From positions 1,178,001-1,242,000 of the forward strand of contig CP054186.1 in the NCBI GenBank assembly GCA_015200025.1: DNA of 64,000 nt, written 5' to 3'. Every line of letters starts with the position of its first letter. Position 1 is the stretch's first letter. Positions 19,397-28,796 of this stretch are shown in pieces. The DNA comes from Phycisphaeraceae bacterium (GTDB taxonomy: Bacteria; Planctomycetota; Phycisphaerae; Phycisphaerales; UBA1924). The notes under the pieces were generated by a model that was given only the letters and a program-made list of their open reading frames with translations, had not been told where the DNA came from and did no database searches. Position numbers and translations under genes: made by a program.

Positions 19397-19460
19397 CGGG
19401 AGCGCCCGGCCCCCCGGCGAGCGGGCGGGGGGTGGGCCTGATCGCGGAAGGATTTTGTGA

Positions 19461-20147
19461 ATGAGGATTCATTCGCGTTTGACGGCGGGGTTCTCGGCGT
19501 TGGCCCTCGCGGCCTTGAGCGGGGCATCGCTGGCGGACGGTGAGCACCTCGATATCTGGGTCTATCACCAGGACGGGACGTTCCAGATCGGGGGTATCAG
19601 CGAGGACAGACTCGAGACCTTCGCGGGCGTTCGTGTCTTCGGTGCCGAGTTCGGCGGGGCGGGGATCCCCAATCTCGCCGACGAGCCCGGTATGCAGGCC
19701 CCCGACGGGTCTTTCGCCCCCGGAGAGCGGATCCGGCTGAACATCGCGCGGGCCCTACGAGTCTGGAACGGCGTGGACTTCCTGACCACCGCGACGCCCA
19801 CGATCTCGGTCGTCTTCGGGCCGGAGTCGTTCGAGAGCCCGGCGACGGATTCTTTCACCCCAGGCTTCGACCTCGCGATGGACGGCGAGGGCGGGCTGCA
19901 CGACCACCCGAGCTACATCCTCAACAACCCGGCGGATGGGATCTACCTCTTGGAGATCGTGCTCAGCTCGCCGACGGGGGCGTTCGGGTCGAGCCCGCCG
20001 TTCTGGATCGTGTTCAACAACACCATGGACGAGCACGGCCACGAGCTGGCGATCCGGTGGGTCGAGGAGAATCTCGTGCCCGCGCCGGGCGTGACGGGTT
20101 TGCCGCTCGGGGTGGTGCTGTTCGCGACGCGTCGACGCCGGGCCTGA
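19461..20147 (+). CDS. Secreted protein with PEP-CTERM-like tail (paralogue B)
   Basis: The 228-residue protein has signal peptide MRIHSRLTAGFSALALAALS. The body is paralogous to the gene just upstream (RVFGAEFGGAGIPNLADEPG, ARALRVWNGVDF, FWIVFNNTMDEHGHELAIRW). It lacks a dockerin. Instead it ends VPAPGVTGLPLGVVLFATRR plus RRA, the Pro-x-Pro, hydrophobic helix and Arg cluster of a PEP-CTERM sorting signal. GGAAGGA precedes the ATG by about 9 nt. Substrate and role are unknown; His-rich spots suggest possible metal binding. Confidence 0.8.
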   Translation: MRIHSRLTAGFSALALAALSGASLADGEHLDIWVYHQDGTFQIGGISEDRLETFAGVRVFGAEFGGAGIPNLADEPGMQAPDGSFAPGERIRLNIARALRVWNGVDFLTTATPTISVVFGPESFESPATDSFTPGFDLAMDGEGGLHDHPSYILNNPADGIYLLEIVLSSPTGAFGSSPPFWIVFNNTMDEHGHELAIRWVEENLVPAPGVTGLPLGVVLFATRRRRA

Positions 20148-20226
20148 TCCCGAGGAGGGGAGGGAGGACGGTTGTCAGCGGGTCCCGGCTCGGCACGCGG
20201 CCGGGGCTCGTTGTGGCGCACCGTGA

Positions 20227-21483
20227 TCAAGGCAGGGCGTTCTCGATCTGATCGAGGGAGATGCCGAGCGTGGCGCGGGCGATGCGGTCGAGGTCGTGGC
20301 GTGGCCCGGTGAAGTGGTGCGTGCGGTGGCGGTGCGAGAGCGAGTCGCCCGGGGCGAGCCCGGCGGCGGGGGAGGAGGTTTCGAGTTCGTAGAAGGGGCC
20401 GAAGGGGGCGCCGCCCGGGGTGCTGGGCCCGTCGTTGTAGCTGTTGACGACGTCCCCGGCGTATGGGTTGTCCTGGAGTTCCCACATGCTGTTGACGTAG
20501 TCGGTTGCGCCGGCGGGGAGGGTGAACGTCACGAGGGTGAGGAGGTCACGCGTGGGGTCGTAACTGCCGCAGATGGGGGTGGCCCGGGCGGGGGAGGTGC
20601 CGATCTTGGTGCGCATCATGCCGTCGGCTTTGAAATAGAGCATCCCGTCGCGTGCGACGAGGCGGTCGGGGGGGACTTTGCCGAAGTACGCGTCGTTGAC
20701 GATGGGTCCGAGGGAGGGCACGGGGCCCTGGGTGTATGGGACGAGGGCGACGGTCCGCGGCGAGGGCTTGAACATACCCAGGATCCAGACCGAGAGCATG
20801 CCGGTCTCGCGGGTCCACCGGGCCGTGCCGGCGTTGGTGATCCGGTTGTCGGATTCGAAGACGACGGCCCGGGCGTCGCCGAGCGTCACGCCGAGAGACT
20901 CGGCGGCGTCGGCGGTGTCGATCAGGCGGATGACGCGGTCGATGCGGACGTCGAATCGTTGCCCGGTGACGTTGGTGAACGTGGCGCGGTGCGAGAAGGC
21001 GGCCTCACGTTCGGTGTGCGGTGCGGCGAGGGCGTACGCCTCGGTGTCGATGGCCGGCGGGGTCTGCCAGTTCGCGAGAGAGAAGTCCGTGGTGCCCGGC
21101 GGGAAGAAGATGGCGAACTGACCGCCCTCGGGCCCGAGCCAGAAGCGGTCCTCGCCGCCGTAGGGGGTGATGCCCTTGAGGGTCTCGCCCGACGAGACGA
21201 GATCGTACTTGATGAAGCCGTAGGAAGGCCCGTCGTCGCCCGAGGCGGTGGAGGTCATGACACGGGCCTGGAAGGCGGGGACGACGACGACCTTGGCGAG
21301 CCCGTCGGGCGACGCGAGGACGATGGCCTCGTGGTGACGTTTGAGGAAGTCGACGTCCTGGGCGAAGGAGCGTTCACGGGTGGCGCACCCGGCGGCGAGG
21401 GCGATGGCCGAAGCGGCGAGGGCGCCGGCGACGCGGGAGGCTGCTGGGGCGTGGGGTTCGGCGGCGTGGTGGACCTGGGTCAT
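20227..21483 (-). CDS. DUF6786 family lipoprotein
   Basis: The 418-residue protein has an N-terminal lipobox (ASAIALAAGC, with Cys as the mature first residue), so it is probably a lipid-anchored periplasmic or surface protein. The body shows the features I associate with DUF6786: FLKRHHEAIVLASPDGLAKV, ARVMTSTASGDDGPSYGFI, TPYGGEDRFWLGPEGGQF and WQTPPAIDTEAY. The fold is probably related to galactose-mutarotase beta-sandwich proteins, but no activity is known. An AAGGA site precedes the ATG. It is divergent from recG with a 60-nt spacer. Confidence 0.78.
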   Translation of the reverse strand: MTQVHHAAEPHAPAASRVAGALAASAIALAAGCATRERSFAQDVDFLKRHHEAIVLASPDGLAKVVVVPAFQARVMTSTASGDDGPSYGFIKYDLVSSGETLKGITPYGGEDRFWLGPEGGQFAIFFPPGTTDFSLANWQTPPAIDTEAYALAAPHTEREAAFSHRATFTNVTGQRFDVRIDRVIRLIDTADAAESLGVTLGDARAVVFESDNRITNAGTARWTRETGMLSVWILGMFKPSPRTVALVPYTQGPVPSLGPIVNDAYFGKVPPDRLVARDGMLYFKADGMMRTKIGTSPARATPICGSYDPTRDLLTLVTFTLPAGATDYVNSMWELQDNPYAGDVVNSYNDGPSTPGGAPFGPFYELETSSPAAGLAPGDSLSHRHRTHHFTGPRHDLDRIARATLGISLDQIENALP

Positions 21484-21532
21484 GGCGTGTCCTTGGGTGG
21501 GTGACCGGACAGAGAATGTACCACGGGTGCGG

Positions 21533-21538
21533 TATGGT
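21533..21538 (+). promoter_or_regulatory. -10-like TANNNT next to the recG start
   Basis: TATGGT lies five bases (TGGGC) before the GTG at 21544. No Shine-Dalgarno is present, so a leaderless recG transcript is likely. Confidence 0.45.
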
Positions 21539-21543
21539 TGGGC

Positions 21544-23742
21544 GTGAGCGGCGAAGGAACATCACCTCGCGGGCGGGCGGGGACGCCGGGGCAGTCGCCC
21601 CACCCCGAGGCGTTCGGGCTGACGACGCCCGTGTCGGCGGTCCCGGGGGTGCACGAGGGGGTGGCGCGGGCGTTGACGGCTCTGGGGGCGGGGAACGTTG
21701 GGCGGCTGGTGGCGTACCTGCCGATGCGCCACGAGCTGATCGAGGCGGAGAGCGAGATCGGGGGGCTGGTGCCCGGGCGGATCTCGTCGACGCGCGGGGA
21801 GGTGACGTCGTCGAAGGTCTCTCCGCGGGGGCGACGGCCGAGGGTCGAGGTGGTGCTCCACGACGGGACGGGCCGGCTTGAGGTGACCTGGTTCAATATG
21901 TTGTTCCTCCGCGAGAAGATGAGGCCCGGGGCGCGGGTGTGGGTGCAGGGGAAGGTCGAACGACGGGGGGCGGGATTGGTGATGGTGAACCCGAGGCAGG
22001 AGGTGCTGGACCCCGCTCGGGAGGACCCGCCGCCGCGGGAGGCGAGGGTCCGGGCGGTGTACCCGGCGGGTGAGGCGGTGCGGTCGTGGCAGATCGAACA
22101 GGCGGTCTCGGCGGTGCTGCCCCGGGCGTTGCCGCTGATCGAGGACCATCTGGACACGGCGTACCGGTCCGAGCGTGGGCTTGTCTCGCTGGGCGAGGCG
22201 TACCGGATGATGCACCGCCCCGCGAGCGGGGACGAGGTGAGAGAAGGTCGGCGACGGCTGGCGTACGACGAGCTGTTGTTCCTGCAGTTGGCGGTTCACC
22301 TCAAGCGGGCGAGGCTTCGCGAGGGCCAGCGGGCGCCGGCACTCCCGTGGGACGAGAGGGTTGATCGCTCGATCCGCGCGGTATTCCCGTTCGGGCTGAC
22401 GCCGGGGCAGGAGGGGGTGATCCGCGAGATCGCGGGAGACCTGTCGCGGGCGACGCCGACGAACCGGCTGATCCTAGGCGACGTGGGCTCGGGGAAGACG
22501 GTGGTGGCGCTGTACGGGATGCTGATGGCGGCGAAGGCGGGGCACCAAGCGGCGCTGATGGCGCCGACGGAAATCCTCGCGGAGCAGCACCACCGGACGA
22601 TCTCCGGGATGCTGCGGGGTTCGGGCGTTCGGGTGTCGCTCCTGACGGGGAGCGTGGGCGAGGCGGAGCGGGCGGGCGTGCTCTCGGGGCTGGCGAACGG
22701 GGCGATCGACCTGGTGGTGGGGACGCACGCGCTTTTGACCGAGGACGTGCGGTTCGCGTCGCTCGCGGTGGCCGTGATCGACGAGCAGCACCGTTTCGGG
22801 GTCCACCAGCGCGGCCGGCTGCGGGCGAAGGCGGGGGATGAAACGACGACGCCGCACGTCCTGGTGATGACGGCGACGCCGATCCCGCGGACGCTGGCGA
22901 TCACGCTGTTCGGGGACCTGGACATCTCGGTGATCGGCGGGATGCCGCCGGGGCGGTCCCCGGTCCGTACGGTCGTGGTGCGGGACAACGAACGCGAGGG
23001 CGTGTACCGGGAAATCCGGCGCGAGGTGGAACGCGGCGCGAGAGCGTTCGTGGTAGTCCCGGTGATCGGGGAGGACGAGGACGCGGGGAGGCTGGTGACC
23101 GAGGGCGGCGAGCCCGAGGGGGATGAGGGGCTGCGCGGGGTTAGGTCGGTGATGAAGGAATTGGAGGAGGGTGTGCTCAAGGGGATCAGTCTCGGGTCGC
23201 TGCACGGGCGGATGGCGAGGGCGGCACGCGACGCGACGATGGAGCGGTTCCGGTCAGGGTCGGTCCGCGTGCTGGTCTCGACGACGGTGGTCGAGGTCGG
23301 GGTGGACGTGCCCGAGGCGACGGTGATGGTGGTGGAGCACGCTGAACGGTTCGGGCTGGCGCAGTTGCACCAGCTCCGCGGGCGTGTCGGGCGAGGAATC
23401 GGGGCGTCGGCGTGCTACCTGATCGCGGGGGGGGACGCGTTGACCGCGACCGGGTGGGAGCGGCTCCGGGTGATGGAGACGTGCTCGGATGGGTTCGCGC
23501 TGGCGGAGAAAGACTTCGAGATCCGCGGGCCGGGAGAGGTCTTTGGGACCAAACAATCGGGGCTCCCGCCGTTCAAGATCGCGGACCTGATGGCGGACCG
23601 GGAACTGCTCGCGATGGCGAGGCGGGACGCGTCGGCGTGGCTGCGGGTCTCACCGGGGCTGAGCCGATCGTCGGACGTGCTGGTCAAGCGCCGGTTGATG
23701 AAGGCGTACGGGGAAGCGTTGGGGCTCGGCGACGTGGGGTAG
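21544..23742 (+). CDS. recG: ATP-dependent DNA helicase RecG
   Basis: The 732-residue helicase remodels stalled replication forks and Holliday junctions. The N-terminal wedge/OB region (residues about 30-220) is followed by the helicase core: Walker A GDVGSGKTVVALYGM, the DEQH box VIDEQHRFGV, motif III VMTATPIPRTLA, and motif VI QLRGRVGRG. The C-terminal TRG-like motif region includes FGTKQSGLPPFKIADL. Length matches the family (about 690-780). GTG at 21544 was chosen because TATGGT sits five bases upstream; TTG at 21538 would add two residues. Confidence 0.97.
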   Translation: MSGEGTSPRGRAGTPGQSPHPEAFGLTTPVSAVPGVHEGVARALTALGAGNVGRLVAYLPMRHELIEAESEIGGLVPGRISSTRGEVTSSKVSPRGRRPRVEVVLHDGTGRLEVTWFNMLFLREKMRPGARVWVQGKVERRGAGLVMVNPRQEVLDPAREDPPPREARVRAVYPAGEAVRSWQIEQAVSAVLPRALPLIEDHLDTAYRSERGLVSLGEAYRMMHRPASGDEVREGRRRLAYDELLFLQLAVHLKRARLREGQRAPALPWDERVDRSIRAVFPFGLTPGQEGVIREIAGDLSRATPTNRLILGDVGSGKTVVALYGMLMAAKAGHQAALMAPTEILAEQHHRTISGMLRGSGVRVSLLTGSVGEAERAGVLSGLANGAIDLVVGTHALLTEDVRFASLAVAVIDEQHRFGVHQRGRLRAKAGDETTTPHVLVMTATPIPRTLAITLFGDLDISVIGGMPPGRSPVRTVVVRDNEREGVYREIRREVERGARAFVVVPVIGEDEDAGRLVTEGGEPEGDEGLRGVRSVMKELEEGVLKGISLGSLHGRMARAARDATMERFRSGSVRVLVSTTVVEVGVDVPEATVMVVEHAERFGLAQLHQLRGRVGRGIGASACYLIAGGDALTATGWERLRVMETCSDGFALAEKDFEIRGPGEVFGTKQSGLPPFKIADLMADRELLAMARRDASAWLRVSPGLSRSSDVLVKRRLMKAYGEALGLGDVG

Positions 23743-23773
23743 CGGGCGAGTGCGGTGGGGTGGTCGGGCGGGC

Positions 23774-25654
23774 TCAGCGCTGCAGGCCCTGGACACGGAA
23801 GGGCGGGGCCCACTTGAGGACCACGCGCTCGCCGACGGCGAGCCGGTTGACGACGACGCCGTTGGTCACGCGGAAGTACACGGAGCAGGACTGCCCGGCG
23901 AGGGACCGCGTCAGGCTCGGGAAGTCCTGGAGCCCGACGAGGGGCTGGTCGGGGGTGTAGCGGATACGGACCTTCTGGTTGTCGCGGTAGACGTACCCGA
24001 TGGCGTCGTAGGCGTTCCCGTCGGCGTCGATGAGGGTGATGGGCTTGTCGACCGGGAGCCCGCGCTCGCCCAGGCCCCATGGCGTGTCCATGCCGATGTT
24101 GACACGGACGAGCATGACCCCGTCACCCGCGGCGAAGGCGTCGACGCGGAGGTCGGCGTCGAGGGCGCGGTTGGAGGCGATCTCGGCGGCGGAATACTCG
24201 GCCTCGCCGGAGTTGACCGCCCAAGACGCGGAGCGGCCGCCCCGGCGCGCCACATTGACGCCCGGCCCGACCTGGTCGCGCTGGATGACGAGGTTGAATG
24301 ACCCGGCGACCATGCGGTTGTCGAGAGAGACGCCGCCGTTCTCCGGCGGGGCGTCGAGTGGCTTGTCGGAGCGTTGATTCCCGACGATGAAGGTCGAGGA
24401 GTCCTCGACGAACTCGGCGGCGCGGGTGGAGCCGCCCATGAGGCGGTCGATGGCGGAATCGCGTGCGGCGGCGGAAGCGAACTCCTGCGCCGGCGGGGCG
24501 GTGAGCGGGTGGCGGGTGTTGCGGACGTAGAGGGCGATGGGGGTGTAGTCGTTCGGGACGATGAACTCGAGCCCGAAGCGGGCTTCGGTCCCACCGCCGA
24601 CGGAGGGGATGTAGATCCCGTCGCCGCCGGAGTTGAACGGGAAACGGGCGAACCGGATGGGCGACCCCTTGTCCTTGAGAGCCTCGAGCTGGTCGGGGGT
24701 GAGCTGGTAGGCGGCGAGCGTGGCGAAGGGGAAGAACGAGCGGGTCTCGCCCTGCGCGTTCTTGGCAACCACGCGGACCTGCGCGTTGCCCAGCAGGACC
24801 TGACCTGAGGCTTTCTCCTTGGCCTCGCCCTGGAACTGGATGACGTAGCCGAAGAGTTTGGCGTCGCCCTGGTAGACGTTGCCGTCGATATCCATCACGC
24901 CGGCCTGCGGCGCGGGGCGCCACTTGTCGCGGAGGATGGAGTCCATGGCGGCCTTCCCGGAGAGGTTGGCCTTCGCGGGGTTAACGGCGTACGACGAGAC
25001 GACGACGAACTGGTTCTTGCGGATCGTGTTCTTGCTGGCGCCCTTGTTCGCGTTGTGGCGCAGAGACCCCGGGACGAGATACAGGTCGGGATGCCACGTG
25101 GCGAGGGGCTGAGACGACGCGAAGGCCTGGGTGGAGAGCGTTGCGTAGAACCATTCGGTCATGCGGTCGGTGGGGACCCAGAGCTTCTCACCCCGCTTGA
25201 CGCTGCCCTGGCCGTCGAAGGTGACGGGGTTGTACCCGAGGAACGAGAGGTCGGTGGGGAGGCGGAGGAACCCGACGGAAAGGACGGTGATCCCGGAGAT
25301 AATGACGCCCGCGAGCACGCCGCAGATCCCGCCACCGATGTAGTCGGGGACGGCCCCGACGCGGACGTTCCGCCGGAGGAGGGAATCGACGGCGACGCGG
25401 AGGACCGCGAGGGTCGCGGCGAAGGGGAAGGCCAGGGCGATACCCCACGCGGAGCCCTCGATGAAGGTCCCGAAGAACCCCCGCGCCGGCGCGTTCTCGA
25501 GGAGGAGGTACCCCAGGGGCTCCCAGACGGCGAACGCGACGGCGCCCGCGGCGACGACGCAGAGGAGGCTGAGGAACGCGGAGAAAAACCCGCGGGTCAG
25601 CCAGAGGTACCCGGCGAGGAGGACGATCCCCGCGGCGACGATGTTCATGCCCAT
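23774..25654 (-). CDS. CvpA-like membrane protein with large extracytoplasmic domain
   Basis: The 626-residue protein starts with four membrane segments of CvpA type (IVAAGIVLLAGYLWLTRGFF, LSLLCVVAAGAVAFAVW, then GIALAFPFAATLAVLRVAV and GGGICGVLAGVIISGITVLS). About 480 mostly polar residues follow, probably outside the cytoplasm, with beta-rich stretches such as GYVIQFQGEAKEKASGQVLL. The large domain is not recognised. It is the last gene of a same-strand run with two secretion-type ATPases; 48 nt separate it from the GspE-like gene. A GGAG precedes the start. Confidence 0.75.
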   Translation of the reverse strand: MGMNIVAAGIVLLAGYLWLTRGFFSAFLSLLCVVAAGAVAFAVWEPLGYLLLENAPARGFFGTFIEGSAWGIALAFPFAATLAVLRVAVDSLLRRNVRVGAVPDYIGGGICGVLAGVIISGITVLSVGFLRLPTDLSFLGYNPVTFDGQGSVKRGEKLWVPTDRMTEWFYATLSTQAFASSQPLATWHPDLYLVPGSLRHNANKGASKNTIRKNQFVVVSSYAVNPAKANLSGKAAMDSILRDKWRPAPQAGVMDIDGNVYQGDAKLFGYVIQFQGEAKEKASGQVLLGNAQVRVVAKNAQGETRSFFPFATLAAYQLTPDQLEALKDKGSPIRFARFPFNSGGDGIYIPSVGGGTEARFGLEFIVPNDYTPIALYVRNTRHPLTAPPAQEFASAAARDSAIDRLMGGSTRAAEFVEDSSTFIVGNQRSDKPLDAPPENGGVSLDNRMVAGSFNLVIQRDQVGPGVNVARRGGRSASWAVNSGEAEYSAAEIASNRALDADLRVDAFAAGDGVMLVRVNIGMDTPWGLGERGLPVDKPITLIDADGNAYDAIGYVYRDNQKVRIRYTPDQPLVGLQDFPSLTRSLAGQSCSVYFRVTNGVVVNRLAVGERVVLKWAPPFRVQGLQR

Positions 25655-25702
25655 CTGTTCGACTCCGATCGTCGAGCCCCGCCCGGCGGGGCCGATTCGT
25701 GC

Positions 25703-27463
25703 TTAGGCGTTGGCGGGGGCGGACGGGTTCTTGGGGGGGGTGCCCGGCGCGGCGGCCGCCGGGGGCTGAGGCTCGGCGGTGGCCCGGAGCATCTCCTCGA
25801 CGGTCGTGAGCCCGTCGACGACCTTGCGGAGGGCCGACTGTTGAATGGTCGGGAGACCCTTCTTCCGGAACTCGGCCCGCAGCCCGTTGAGGTTGCCCTG
25901 GCGGATGCACTCCCGCTCGGCCTCGCCCACGGGGAACACCTCGAAGCATCCTTCGAGGCCGATGTACCCGCTGCCCTGGCAGACCGGGCAGATCTCGGGC
26001 TTGTTCTTGACGAGCACCTGCCCGCCCTTCTTAAAGAGCTGCTTGACCTTGTCCGCGGGGAGCCCGAGCTTCTTGAGCATGTCGGGGGCCGGCTGGTAGG
26101 GCACGCGGCAGTTGATGCACACCTTCCGCACCAGCCGCTCGGCGACCACGCCGCGGAGCGATTTGGCGGCCTCCTCCTGCGACCCGACGATCTTCACCCA
26201 GGTGAGAACGGCGGCCACGGCGTTGTCGGCCCGGAGGCTCACGTACGTCCGCGTCCGCTCTTGGTCCGCCTTCACGATCTCCTTCGCGGTGTTCGTGTCG
26301 GGGAGTTCGGCGATACCCACCACGTCGGGGTCACGGCGGAGGATTGAACGCACCAGCGTGCTGAACTCGGGGCCCTCGGCCTGCGGGTCGAACTTGTTCT
26401 GCTTGGCGCCCTCGATCGTGTCCTGGATGTCGAGTTCAACGGTCTGAACATTCTGCGTGTAGGCGTCGTGGAGCTTGAGGGCCGCGTAGAGAAGGGTCGT
26501 ACGACCCCCGTCGGGCTGCCCCGCGAGCAGAACGATGCCCTGGGTCGTCGAGGCCAGTTCTTTGAGGGCGGCCTCTTGCGTGTCCAGCAGGCCCAGCTCG
26601 GTCGGCTTCCGGCGGACCTGCGCCTCGGGGTCGAAGAGCACGGTCATGCGCGGGCCCGCCTGCGTGCCGAGCGTGGCGACGCGGAGTTTGCGCCGGTCGG
26701 TCTCACGCTCGATGCCGACGTCGCCCTGCTGCTTCTTGCGACGCTCCGCGAGGTCAAGCCGGGCGGCCGACTTCCAGAAATCCATGACCGCCAGGGCCTC
26801 GGCCGGCGTCATCGGGTTCCCGATGGGCTGGCGCACCCCGTCGACCAAGGCCATGGCGACGTACGAGGTGTCCTTGCCCGAGGGTCCCAGCGCGAGCTCC
26901 GAGGCGCGAGCGCCCATCGCCGCGATCATCATCGTCTCGGCCGCCAGCCTCGTCGCGAACTCCGGCTTGTCCGAATCCGGCGCGGCCAAGACCTGCTTGT
27001 CCGGGCCCTTGATGACCAGCTGGACCTTGCCTTGCTTCTTCTGGGCCGCCTTCGCCTCGCGGGCGGCCTTGTAGGACGAGAGGTCGAGCAGCTTGACGCG
27101 GTGTTCGGCGGGGACGCGGTCATCTCGATTCACGATCGCGGTGAAGATCATGATGTCGGCGGCGAGGATCACGATCGCGGCGCCCAGGCCCGCCCAGAAC
27201 GCACCCGCGCCCTCGATGGGCATCAGCACCGCCACCAGGAACGCGACCAGCCCCATGCACAGGTGGAACGTGTTCCAGGGTTCGCGGGGGAGGAAAAAGC
27301 GGGCGCAGTGCTTATCGAAGATGGTCGAGACCATCCAGGCCCACCCGATGAACGGGAGCATCAACAGGATGGGCTTCCAGAACGATACGAGGACAAACCC
27401 GTCGGCCAGCGTGAACGCCGGGAGGGTCGTCGCGAGTTGTTCCAGGCTCGTCACCGTGGTCAT
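25703..27463 (-). CDS. Membrane-fused, degenerate GspE/PilB-like ATPase
   Basis: The 586-residue protein has three membrane segments (about 22-46, 66-82, 88-111) before a GspE-like ATPase. The P-loop is GQPDGGRTT (315-323), with Arg321 where Lys is normal. The Asp box reads DIQDTIE instead of EDPVE, the Walker B Glu is kept (GIAELPD, Glu386), and the histidine-box His is missing (SLRADNA). The zinc four-Cys element is intact: C449, C452, C492, C495. It is therefore probably a pseudo-ATPase or a much altered one. It lies between PilT-like and CvpA-like genes on the same strand. Confidence 0.85.
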   Translation of the reverse strand: MTTVTSLEQLATTLPAFTLADGFVLVSFWKPILLMLPFIGWAWMVSTIFDKHCARFFLPREPWNTFHLCMGLVAFLVAVLMPIEGAGAFWAGLGAAIVILAADIMIFTAIVNRDDRVPAEHRVKLLDLSSYKAAREAKAAQKKQGKVQLVIKGPDKQVLAAPDSDKPEFATRLAAETMMIAAMGARASELALGPSGKDTSYVAMALVDGVRQPIGNPMTPAEALAVMDFWKSAARLDLAERRKKQQGDVGIERETDRRKLRVATLGTQAGPRMTVLFDPEAQVRRKPTELGLLDTQEAALKELASTTQGIVLLAGQPDGGRTTLLYAALKLHDAYTQNVQTVELDIQDTIEGAKQNKFDPQAEGPEFSTLVRSILRRDPDVVGIAELPDTNTAKEIVKADQERTRTYVSLRADNAVAAVLTWVKIVGSQEEAAKSLRGVVAERLVRKVCINCRVPYQPAPDMLKKLGLPADKVKQLFKKGGQVLVKNKPEICPVCQGSGYIGLEGCFEVFPVGEAERECIRQGNLNGLRAEFRKKGLPTIQQSALRKVVDGLTTVEEMLRATAEPQPPAAAAPGTPPKNPSAPANA

Positions 27464-27638
27464 TCCTTGCGTGGGCCGGGGTCGGCCGTAGGGGCGTTGG
27501 GGTCGCGGGCGGGTTGGGGCCTTTCCCCCGTGTCGTCGGGCGAGGGGAGGAAGGATACCACAGGGGCGGCCCCTCGGTGTCGGGGCTCGGGAGGGCGGAC
27601 TCCTCCCGGGACGCCTCGGGGCGAGGGAACGGATCGGG

Positions 27639-28796
27639 TTACCCGAGCTTCTTGAGCCTCATCATGAGCTCGTCGGCGTTGGGGGTGGCGTCCATGGCGA
27701 CCCGCATATGGATGTACTCGCGCTCGACCAGGTCCACCAGCGACCCGTTGAAGTCGATCATGCCCCGCTGCTTGGCCTCGATGGACTTGAGGTACTCGCG
27801 GAGTTCGCCCTCTCGCCCCTCGAGGACGTGCTTGCGGACCACGGCATCCCCGATCAGGATCTCGACGGCCGGGATGCGGTGAATCTCGGGTTTGAGCGTC
27901 GGGAGCAGCTTCTGGTACACGAACGCCCGCATCTGGTACCCGAGGATGCGGCGGACCTGCTCGACCTCCTCCTGCTCGAACAGCCCGTAGATGCGGCTGA
28001 ACGTCTGCGTCGTGCTCGACGCGTGGATGGTCCCGTAGACCAGGTGCCCGGTCTCGGCGGCGTGGAGGGCGGCCTCGAACGTCTCGTTGTCGCGCATCTC
28101 GCCCACGAGCACGATGTCGGGGTTTTCGCGGACCAGAGCCCGCAGCGCGATCTTGAAGTCCAGGCAGTCGATCCCGATCTCGCGCTGGTTGATCGTCGCC
28201 TTCTTGTCGTTGAAGATGTACTCGATCGGGTCCTCGATCGTGATGATGTGGACCGGCTTGCGCTCGTTCACATAGTCGAGCATCGCCGCGATCGTGGTCG
28301 ATTTGCCCGAGCCCGTCACGCCGCTGAGCAGCACGATGCCCTGCGGCTGCATCGCGATCTCCGACATCATCGGCGGGAGGTAGAGGTCCTCGAACCGGCG
28401 GATCTTGCTCGTAATCAGACGGCAGGCGGCCGAGAGCTTCCCGCGGGCCTGGAAGAGGTTGACGCGGAAGCGGTTGTGGTCGTCGTAGTCGTACGCGAAG
28501 TCCACCGAGCCGAACTTGTGCAGGTCGTTCTGCTGCTCCTCGTCGAGGATGTGCTTGGTGATATTGACGAACTCATCCCGGGTCAGCGGCTCGGTGTCGA
28601 GCGGCTTGAGCGCCCCCCGGAGCCGGATCACCGGCGCCTTGCCGGACTTCAAGATCAGGTCCGAGGCCTCGAACTTGATGGCGGCTTGGAGGAACTTCCC
28701 GAAGCGCGTCGCGTGAGGATCGTGCTTGCGGTCGGGGTCGAGATGAACGTGCCCGGCGGTCGCGCCGGACAAGGGTGCATCGGTATTCAGGCTCAT
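27639..28796 (-). CDS. PilT-like type IV pilus/secretion retraction ATPase
   Basis: The 385-residue hexameric ATPase has all catalytic boxes: Walker A GVTGSGKST (159-167), Asp box TIEDPIEYIF, Walker B IVLVGEMRDNETF and His box HLVYGTIHASS. An N-terminal PAS-like domain with SDLILKSGKAPVIRLRG precedes them. It belongs to the PilT/PilU group of the GspE superfamily. The start MSLNTDAPLS at 28796 has GGGAGA upstream; an in-frame ATG at 28952 would add 52 unconserved residues. No pilus structural operon is nearby. Confidence 0.9.
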   Translation of the reverse strand: MSLNTDAPLSGATAGHVHLDPDRKHDPHATRFGKFLQAAIKFEASDLILKSGKAPVIRLRGALKPLDTEPLTRDEFVNITKHILDEEQQNDLHKFGSVDFAYDYDDHNRFRVNLFQARGKLSAACRLITSKIRRFEDLYLPPMMSEIAMQPQGIVLLSGVTGSGKSTTIAAMLDYVNERKPVHIITIEDPIEYIFNDKKATINQREIGIDCLDFKIALRALVRENPDIVLVGEMRDNETFEAALHAAETGHLVYGTIHASSTTQTFSRIYGLFEQEEVEQVRRILGYQMRAFVYQKLLPTLKPEIHRIPAVEILIGDAVVRKHVLEGREGELREYLKSIEAKQRGMIDFNGSLVDLVEREYIHMRVAMDATPNADELMMRLKKLG

